Below, piece by piece: positions 59,401 through 64,000 of a DNA stretch of 64,000 nucleotides. The notes under the pieces are model-generated. The model had not been told where the DNA came from. It did not search any database and was given only the letters and a program-made list of their open reading frames with translations. The DNA comes from Streptomyces sp. M41(2017) (GTDB lineage Bacteria; Actinomycetota; Actinomycetes; Streptomycetales; Streptomycetaceae): positions 5,704,001-5,768,000 of the forward strand of contig NZ_MWFK01000001.1 in the NCBI RefSeq assembly GCF_002078175.1. Reading direction: 5' to 3'. The number at the start of each line of letters is the position of its first letter. The first letter of the stretch is position 1. The position numbers and the translations under genes were made by a program.

Positions 59401-60528
59401 GCCCCGGGTCTCCAGGAGCTTCGTCACGTCGTGGGCCGAGCGGGCGAACGGGTACAGCAGGTCGCCCACCTGCTTCCCGTTGAGCCAGATGTCGGCCCGG
59501 TGGTTGATGCCGTCGAACTCCAGCCAGATCCGGCGCCCGGCACCCGTCCGCAGGCCGCGCGGCAGCTCGAAGTCCCGCTTGTACCACCAGGAGTGACGGG
59601 AGAGCGCCTCGGGGATGTGCAGGTTGTTCAGGCCGGAGACCGGGTCGGGCAGCTTGCCCTGGTCCACGAGGGACGCGAGGACGGTACCGGGCACCGTGGC
59701 CGGCAGCCAGGTCCGGGTGTCCACGTCGGTCCTCGACAGTGCCGCGCCGTCGCCCTTGGCCCAGTCGTCCATGGTGAGCGTCCAGCCGGACTCCAGCGGC
59801 ACCGTGCCGTCGCCGGCCACCTTCAGTGCCGGGGCGTGCCCGTCGTGCGTGCCCCAGTCCGTCCACCCGGTGGCGGAGGGGCGGCGCCCCTGGGCGGAGC
59901 CGAACACCTCGAAGCCGTTGACGCCCAGGGGGTTGGGGCTGGACCGCTTGCGGGAGGTCAGCCGCACCCAGCGCGCCGTGGTCGGCTTCGGCAACTGGAT
60001 GTCGACGACGCCGCCGGTGCCGGCCGTCGTGCGGTACACGCTGGTCCACGAGGTGTGGTCACGGGACGTCTCGACCACGAAGTCGACCGCGTAGCTGGAG
60101 AGGATCTCCTTGCCCGTGGTGCCGTCGGCCCAGTTCCCGGTCGCCGGAGGCGTGAACACCGGGTCGCTCGCGTCCGCTTCGAAGGTGAGCCGGATCCAGG
60201 TGACCCGGCAGTCCGCCTGGAGGTCGACCGAGATCCACTGCGGGTCGCCGCCCCCGGCCCGCCACCCGGTGCCCCGCACGCCGGGGGAGGCGACCCGGTC
60301 GACCACGAACTCCCCGGGCGTGGGGGCGTAGTCGGTGGACGAGACCGTCACCGGCCGGTAGACGGCGAGTTCGTCCTCGGACCCCCGCGCGACGACGGGG
60401 CCCTGGCGCCCGGCTGCCACGGCGGTACCGGGCAGCGCGCCACCCAGGCCGAATCCGGCCAGCAGCGTCGAGCCGGTGAGGACGATCGATCGTCGGGAGG
60501 GGGAGTGCGGCGGATTCGGCTGAGCCAT
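56446..60528 (-). CDS. Secreted GH2 exo-beta-glucosaminidase-like enzyme with inserted discoidin repeats
   Basis: A 1360-residue exported enzyme. A Tat signal (SRRSIVLTGSTLLAGFGLGG) is followed by a discoidin domain (about 50-200), the GH2 sugar-binding and Ig-like domains, then two discoidin repeats inserted before the TIM barrel (about 570-855). The barrel resumes at ISVNGVRVLVRGGNWGWDEL and carries the acid/base Glu967 (CGANEGNPP) and nucleophile Glu1030 (HTEIGMP). GGNWGWDEL, NWVGSSNREEFF and the GANEG block resemble exo-beta-D-glucosaminidase CsxA, which trims chitosan oligomers. The ATG at 60528 is preferred to a TTG 15 bases earlier. LacI-type operators lie upstream. Confidence 0.85.
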   Translation of the reverse strand: MAQPNPPHSPSRRSIVLTGSTLLAGFGLGGALPGTAVAAGRQGPVVARGSEDELAVYRPVTVSSTDYAPTPGEFVVDRVASPGVRGTGWRAGGGDPQWISVDLQADCRVTWIRLTFEADASDPVFTPPATGNWADGTTGKEILSSYAVDFVVETSRDHTSWTSVYRTTAGTGGVVDIQLPKPTTARWVRLTSRKRSSPNPLGVNGFEVFGSAQGRRPSATGWTDWGTHDGHAPALKVAGDGTVPLESGWTLTMDDWAKGDGAALSRTDVDTRTWLPATVPGTVLASLVDQGKLPDPVSGLNNLHIPEALSRHSWWYKRDFELPRGLRTGAGRRIWLEFDGINHRADIWLNGKQVGDLLYPFARSAHDVTKLLETRGENALAVKITPMPVPGSPGDKGPAGEAWVDAGANQMNLNSPTYLASSGWDWMPAVRDRVAGIWNHVRLRSTGQVVIGDPRVDTVLPDLPDTSTAELTIVVPVRNADSADHKATVTAAFGSVRVSRTVTVPAGRSVDVVFAPDAFSGLRLRNPELWWPNGLGSARLHDLTMVAVVDGSESDRRETRFGIRQFGYEYDVPLPFVASGDAYTQSVDVGAQQARHVRVRCLTRATDWGSSLWTLSVFDSARPGTDLALHADAAASTTDEDGHAAGNVTDGDPATRWSSAYQDDQWIRVDLGATQSFDRVDLVWEQAYARTYVVQVSTDGDQWRDVKSVDNTAVPLPFNSGDASLQVEEFTPRTARYVRIDCGVRNTSWGNSLWSLSVIDSAEPGTDLALRRTATASTQESDHPASAATDGDPGTRWSSEYADHQWLRVDLGSARRFDRVAIVWEAAYPKTYTIQASDDGEAWTDVTSVTNTPEPLKISVNGVRVLVRGGNWGWDELLRRMPAERMDAAVRMHRDMNFTMIRNWVGSSNREEFFASCDEHGILVWNDFPNAWGMDPPDHDAFNATARDTVLRYRVHPSVVVWCGANEGNPPAAIDKGMREAVEQQAPGILYQNNSAGGIITGGGPYGWVEPEKYYEPSTYGSSSFGFHTEIGMPVVSTAASLRNMTGDEPEWPIRGAWYYHDWSERGNQAPQNYKAAIETRLGTATDLDDFARKAQFVNYENTRAMFEAWNAHLWDDASGLMLWMSHPAWHSTVWQTYDYDFDVNGTYYGARSGCEPLHVQADPRTGQVIAVNHTSRALKGAKVTARLYDLSGRQHGATHTAGVEVAAATTTRALTVGWTDDLPDLHLLRLTLEDSAGRPLSVNTYWRQRTPAALKALNSGRKVKLSAAVSRLSQAGARHELTATVGNRGTAVAAMVRLSLLDRAGRERVLPTLYGDNYLWLLPGESRRVTLSWPASALASGRPSLQVEAYNSDPVLARS
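57967..58815 (-). repeat. Tandem discoidin repeats inside the GH2 gene
   Basis: Two consecutive units of 142 and 141 codons (58390-58815 and 57967-58389) encode homologous sequence. Both start VPLPF, share DSA-x-PGTDLALxx, DGDPxTRWSSxY, QWxRVDLG and YxxQxSxDG-x-x-W blocks, and end SVxNT. They interrupt the GH2 fold between the Ig-like domain and the TIM barrel. Confidence 0.85.
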
Positions 60529-60591
60529 CAGCGGGTTGTCCAATCACACGGGTGGTGCTTGAGGAGCACAGGAAAGGGGCGGCTTGGGGCA

Positions 60592-60626
60592 TGGCAACGT
60601 TGTCACAGTGAATGACAACGTTGCCA
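60592..60626. promoter_or_regulatory. Double LacI-type operator upstream of the GH2 gene
   Basis: TGGCAACGTTGTCA (60592-60605) and TGACAACGTTGCCA (60613-60626) are perfect inverted copies separated by seven bases. Each half is itself a CAACGTTG palindrome of the LacI-operator kind. It lies 64 bases before the GH2 start; no LacI gene is adjacent. Confidence 0.75.
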
Positions 60627-60945
60627 AAGAGTGTGACGCGTGAGGGTTCCTGTCAAGAGTCGTGACGTCGACCGCCCCCGAAGCGGGAGGACTTGCGCCT
60701 CGTGGGAGATGGCCGGAGGGGTGGAACGTGGCGGAGCGGGCGCCGTTCTCTGCGCTGGTTTCGGCCAGGCAGCCCCGCAGTGGTGCGTGACTCCCGCTTC
60801 AGCCCCGCGACCTTCTGGGCGCCCTCGTGCCCCCGGGCGCCCTCGCTCGACCGAGGCCAACTCCGGGACGTCCCCGTCCCCCGATTCCTTTCACCGACCT
60901 GCCCGGTCCGTACTGCCGAACACGTTCACGGCGAAAGGGAAGACC
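60627..60945. other. Intergenic stretch
   Basis: Downstream of the double operator and before the NTF2-fold gene, I see no supported reading frame or further operator. It probably includes the promoter of the gene at 60946, which has GAAAGGGAAGA before its ATG. Confidence 0.4.
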
Positions 60946-61374
60946 ATGACCAGCACCGAGGCCCTCACCGTTCCGTCGGCGATCCGGGAGGCCGATCGCG
61001 CGGTCCGCGCCGTCATCGACGCCGTCTGTGCCGCTTGGGCGGCGAACGACGCGGACGCGTTCGTGGAGCCGTACGCCCCCGACGCGACCGTCCTGCTTCC
61101 CGGCACGTTCCGGCACGACCGGGAGGAGCTGCGGACCGCCATGGCGGCCGCGTTCGCGGGCCCGCTCAAGGGCTCCCGGGCGCTCAACGAGGTCCAGAGC
61201 GTCCGCTTCCCCGGTGAGGACACGGCGCTCGTGATCTGCACGAGGTCCGTGGTCCTCGCCGGGGAGGACGAACCGCGCGAGGAGTCGCACGCCCTGGACA
61301 GCTGGGTGCTCTCCGCGTCGGACGGCGCCTGGTGGGTGAGGGGCTTCCACGGCTGCCCGGCTCACCAGGCCTGA
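60946..61374 (+). CDS. SgcJ/EcaC-type NTF2-fold protein
   Basis: A 142-residue SnoaL/NTF2-like protein of the SgcJ/EcaC oxidoreductase-family annotation. It has a helical start (AVRAVIDAVCAAWAANDADA), the FVEPYAPDATVLLPGTFRHD strand-turn typical of the fold and RALNEVQSVRFPGEDTALVI. Such domains bind small hydrophobic or polyketide-like ligands, and many have no known reaction. It ends 22 bases before a strong hairpin, so it is monocistronic. Confidence 0.82.
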   Translation: MTSTEALTVPSAIREADRAVRAVIDAVCAAWAANDADAFVEPYAPDATVLLPGTFRHDREELRTAMAAAFAGPLKGSRALNEVQSVRFPGEDTALVICTRSVVLAGEDEPREESHALDSWVLSASDGAWWVRGFHGCPAHQA

Positions 61375-61396
61375 ACCGGCGACCACGCCGGCATCC

Positions 61397-61430
61397 GGCC
61401 GGTGGGCCCGTGTACCCGGGCCCACCGGCC
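61397..61430 (+). terminator. Terminator after the NTF2-fold gene
   Basis: Perfect 14-base arms at 61397-61410 and 61417-61430 with a six-base loop. Confidence 0.85.
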
Positions 61431-61569
61431 GCGGGCCCTCCCCGAACGGTCCTGCCCCGCCGGTTCCACCGCCCTTCCCCTGGGCCTTACCTGTCGGGTA
61501 ATCGCCCCCACGTCGCGCGACTGGCATCGTCGTTCCCGACGGAGCCCGATCGGCCGGAAGGACGCCACC

Positions 61570-61917
61570 ATGACCGCGTACGCCATAGCCCACCTGCGCG
61601 AAGCCGAACCGCACCCCGAGATCGCGGCCTACATCGAGCGGATCGGCGCCACCTTCGAGCCCTACGGCGGCGGGTTCCTCGTGCACGGCGCGCAGCACGA
61701 GGTCTTGGAGGGCGGATGGCCCGGTCATGTCGTGGTGATCGGTTTCCCCGGCATGGCCGAGGCGCGCGCCTGGTGGGAGTCCCCGGCGTACCGGGAGATC
61801 GCTCCGCTGCGCTCGCGGCACATCGAGGGGGACATCGTCCTCGTCCCGGGTGTCCCCGAGGGGTACGACCCGGCGGTCACGGCGAAGTCGATGCGGGAGG
61901 CGCTGTCGGCCGGGTAG
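61570..61917 (+). CDS. DUF1330 family protein
   Basis: A 115-residue protein of the ferredoxin-like DUF1330 family. Diagnostic segments are YAIAHLREAEPHPEIAAYIE, GGGFLVHGAQHEVLEGGWPG and VVVIGFPGMAEARAWWESPA followed by YREIAPLRSRH. It is a small cytoplasmic dimeric alpha/beta barrel-type protein without known enzyme activity. GGAAGGA lies 8 bases before the ATG. A long hairpin follows. Confidence 0.88.
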   Translation: MTAYAIAHLREAEPHPEIAAYIERIGATFEPYGGGFLVHGAQHEVLEGGWPGHVVVIGFPGMAEARAWWESPAYREIAPLRSRHIEGDIVLVPGVPEGYDPAVTAKSMREALSAG

Positions 61918-61992
61918 GCGGCACCGGCCGGGGCACGGACACGGCGGCCACGCACCGTCGTCGCCCGGCCGGTGGTCGGTGCGGACCTGGCG

Positions 61993-62045
61993 CGACGGAA
62001 GGGACGGCGTCCCCGGAACCACGGGTGACGCCGTCCCTTCCGTCG
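61993..62045. terminator. Bidirectional terminator, 19-base arms
   Basis: Perfect inverted repeat at 61993-62011 and 62027-62045 with a 15-base loop, between the convergent DUF1330 and chitinase genes. Confidence 0.9.
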
Positions 62046-62151
62046 TGCGCGCGTCGGCGCGCTCAGGCGGGGAGGCCTGGGCCGGGCGGCTCCGGACGCG
62101 GGGCCCGATGGAGACGGGCACCCCGTCCGGAGCCGGACCGGACGTGACGGG

Positions 62152-63378
62152 TCAGCAGGCGCCCTCGTCCTGCCACGGACCCCAGTCGGAGGCACCGGGT
62201 GCCTCGTTCTGGGTCCACCACTTGGCTTTCCAGTTGTGATGGTTGTACGAGGCCTCGTTGCCGGCGGTGTACACCGCGGACGAACTCCACGCCGTCTTGC
62301 ACGCGCCGCTCGGCGGCGTGGGCGTCGGGGTCGGCGTGGGCGTCGGGGTGGGCGTGCCGGTGGGCGGGGTCGCTCCCGCGAACTTCACCGAGTACTTGGC
62401 GAAGTCCCAGGAGTTCTGGGCCACGCTGGAGCAGGTGCCCGACGTACGGCCGCCGTTGTCGGCGGGCGAGCACTGGCGGTCGCGGTTGAGCGACCAGAAG
62501 GTGAAGCGGTCCATGTTGTGACTGGTGGCGAAGTCCAGCACGGTCTGGAAGTCGGCCTGCGAGAAGTACTCGCCGGTGTCGCTGCGGCCGTTCATGCCCG
62601 AGAAGCCCTCGTGGGCGTACGCGGTCGACTGGTCCCAGCCGAAGGTGGACTGGAGGATCGTGTTGAAGTTGGCGAGCGCGCTGGTCTGCGACGCGGCGCC
62701 GTTGAACCCGCCGTCGAACGGCATGATGGAGAAGTTGTTCGGCGTGAAGCCCTGCGACTTCGCTTCCAGCAGCATCTGCTTGCCGAACCAGCCGGTGCCG
62801 TCCGCCGTGCCGGCCGTGGTGACGGAGACGTACAGTCCGGGGTTGTTCTGCTGGAGGATCTTGGCGGCGCCGATCTCGTTCTTGATGGCCGCCGTGTTCT
62901 CGTACTCCGGCTCCTCCAGGTCGAAGTCGATGGCGTGCAGGCCGTACTTGGTGATGACCTGCTGGTACGCCGCCGCGGTGGAGGCCGCGTCCGAGCAGGC
63001 CTGGCCGAGCTTGGTGCCGCCGTACCCGCCGATGGAGACGGAGACGTCACCGCCCTTGGAGCGGATGCCGTTGATGACCGACTGCACGGCGGTGTCCGAG
63101 GAGACCGCCGACGTGCCGCCCCACGTCGGCGAGCAGCCGCCGCCGTTGGGAGCGAGGATGAAGGCGAGCTGGAACGCCTTGAGGCCCGTGGCGTCCATGA
63201 TGGCGCCCGCGTCCGGCGGCTCGTTGTCCGTCGGCATCAGGTAGGGGGCGGCGGCGTACCAGCGGTTGCTGAGCGCGGTGGTCGCGCCCGAGGCGTTGCC
63301 CGCGACCAGCGCGGTCGTGCCGACTGCGGCCAGGCTGACGGCTGCTGCCGCGCCCAGACATGCGCGAAGACGTCTCAC
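62152..63378 (-). CDS. Secreted GH18 chitinase with chitin-binding domain
   Basis: A 408-residue exported enzyme. The signal peptide spans about 1-31 (Arg start, Ala/Val-rich core, ASGA cleavage). The GH18 barrel (about 38-345) has the SxGG-type strand VSVSIGGYGG and the catalytic motif D151-F-D153-L-E155 in HAIDFDLEEPE. A (Thr-Pro)n linker (about 345-358) leads to a C-terminal type-3 chitin-binding module (CBM5/12) with aromatic residues: NEASYNHHNWKAKWWTQNEA and SDWGPWQDEGAC. It degrades chitin outside the cell. The GTG at 63378 follows GGAGG. Two dre-like DasR sites lie about 70 and 90 bases upstream, predicting release by GlcN-6-phosphate. Confidence 0.92.
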   Translation of the reverse strand: MRRLRACLGAAAAVSLAAVGTTALVAGNASGATTALSNRWYAAAPYLMPTDNEPPDAGAIMDATGLKAFQLAFILAPNGGGCSPTWGGTSAVSSDTAVQSVINGIRSKGGDVSVSIGGYGGTKLGQACSDAASTAAAYQQVITKYGLHAIDFDLEEPEYENTAAIKNEIGAAKILQQNNPGLYVSVTTAGTADGTGWFGKQMLLEAKSQGFTPNNFSIMPFDGGFNGAASQTSALANFNTILQSTFGWDQSTAYAHEGFSGMNGRSDTGEYFSQADFQTVLDFATSHNMDRFTFWSLNRDRQCSPADNGGRTSGTCSSVAQNSWDFAKYSVKFAGATPPTGTPTPTPTPTPTPTPPSGACKTAWSSSAVYTAGNEASYNHHNWKAKWWTQNEAPGASDWGPWQDEGAC

Positions 63379-63445
63379 GGTGCCTCCAGAAGGGGTGGGG
63401 GAGTGGCCATAGCTTCCGGCCACTGTCGCGATCACGTCAATGAGT

Positions 63446-63479
63446 TGGACTAGACCAGATAGGTCTTTGGACTAGACCA
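63446..63479 (-). promoter_or_regulatory. Two DasR (dre) sites upstream of the chitinase
   Basis: TGGACTAGACCA occurs twice, at 63446-63457 and 63468-63479, 22 bases apart (two helix turns). It matches the DasR-responsive element (TGGTCTAGACCA-type) found before Streptomyces chitin and amino-sugar genes. Confidence 0.85.
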
Positions 63480-63632
63480 TGCAATCTCTTTACTCAAGGG
63501 CCTGTGCGTCGCGCTCCTCGGGGTGCGCATGGGGTCAATGCGGCCGCCTATGCGCCGAGTTGGCGGTGTCCGGCGTTCGATGCGATCCGCGACCGTGCGG
63601 GGCCACCCGGGAAAACGCGTGCGCAGACATCT

Positions 63633-63647
63633 TGTCACTGAGTGACA
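63633..63647. promoter_or_regulatory. Palindrome, possible operator
   Basis: TGTCACT-G-AGTGACA is a perfect seven-base inverted repeat. A second perfect palindrome, ACTCCGGAGT, lies at 63671-63680. Both are in the 63480-63733 gap between the chitinase promoter and the window edge. The regulator is unknown. Confidence 0.45.
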
Positions 63648-63733
63648 TCCGCTCCTACTCTCCTGATGTGACTCCGGAGTAACTAACGGGCTTCGCACGG
63701 GACTTCGACGTCCGTCCTTCCTGGTCACACGCA

Positions 63734-64000
63734 TGCGAACAGCGCACCACCCGACCAAGAGGCACAGCACGGGACGGCGCAGCCGCAGCCACGAGCACCG
63801 GGGCTCCGCCGTGCACAGCACCTCATGGCATGTCTCGCCCGGCGCCGCACCCTGTGCGGACGGGCGCTCCCGCACGCGTCGCCCGGCCGACGACGCGTGC
63901 GCGGCGGCGCACGTCCTGTGCCGGACCGCATCCCCTGCCCGGGCCGGGGCATGCCGCGGTTCCCCTTCACCATCCCGAGCCGTCCCCGTACCGGGGGCCG
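63734..64000 (+). other. Window edge, possible partial genes
   Basis: From ATG 63734 a plus-strand frame stays open to the window end, and another open frame starts at an ATG near 63823. Neither has a recognisable motif in this short piece, and the GC content makes long chance frames common. I cannot say whether either is a gene without the next sequence. Confidence 0.25.

Noticed and set aside
63450-63875. 141-codon minus-strand frame
   Set aside because: Crosses the dre sites and palindromes, has random composition and no ribosome-binding site.

Overview
The window is chromosomal DNA of a high-GC actinomycete, almost certainly a Streptomyces. The evidence is strong third-position GC bias, many Tat-type signal peptides, a DasR-type operator in front of a chitinase, DUF6479/DUF6400-type small proteins, a Ser/Thr kinase with an extracytoplasmic tail, and LacI/TetR/IclR/RpiR/WYL regulators. 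I see no tRNA, rRNA, CRISPR array, insertion sequence or phage genes.

Region by region. 1-3.9 kb: two dihydrofolate-reductase-like proteins, a VOC protein and a small hypothetical, mixed with decayed genes (frameshifted 2086-2419; an orphan zinc-ribbon tail at 3098-3244). 4.2-8.1 kb: a tight three-gene membrane-lipid operon (PAP2-lipid kinase fusion, YihY/BrkB, PAP2). 8.3-13.1 kb: a secreted lamin-tail protein, small hypotheticals, and a LacI regulator divergent from an amidohydrolase-cysteine dioxygenase pair. 13.1-17.6 kb: a Ser/Thr kinase and a partner protein that appear to share an external domain, a STAS-like protein and an aldo/keto reductase. 17.7-20.4 kb: metE behind a cobalamin riboswitch. 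20.6-24.7 kb: an SGNH hydrolase, a TetR regulator and a FusB-like FBP protein divided by a perfect palindrome, a coiled-coil/winged-helix K/A-rich protein and an anti-sigma-type ATPase. 24.8-31.9 kb: a secreted GH78-like enzyme, a Tat-exported CDP-diacylglycerol diphosphatase-like protein, a winged-helix protein, and a divergent DinB/WYL pair.

32-43.2 kb is the most interesting stretch: an apparently PTS-free N-acetylmuramic acid salvage cluster. It has two MurR/RpiR regulators, a BadF-type amino-sugar kinase, a sodium:solute symporter, AnmK, a fused FAD/Fe-S D-lactate-type dehydrogenase, MurQ and a class-C-type serine hydrolase. Kinase and AnmK both lead to MurNAc-6-phosphate; MurQ splits that into GlcNAc-6-phosphate and D-lactate; the dehydrogenase would oxidise the lactate. 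An IclR gene overlapping the serine hydrolase joins this to 44-52.6 kb: a complete oligopeptide-type ABC transporter in overlapping genes, a catalytically degenerate ROK protein, a creatininase-family hydrolase, a glucarate-dehydratase-like enolase-superfamily enzyme and a RidA protein.

52.6-64 kb: a decayed copy of a WYL-regulator C-terminus, a four-helix membrane protein, a GH15 enzyme, a maleylpyruvate-isomerase-fold protein, a very large GH2 exo-glucosaminidase-like enzyme with two discoidin repeats inserted in its middle, an NTF2-fold protein, a DUF1330 protein and a GH18 chitinase with two dre-like sites. Amino-sugar polymer degradation (chitin, possibly chitosan, murein) is a recurring theme. 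All functions are inferred from sequence motifs read by eye; no database search was possible.
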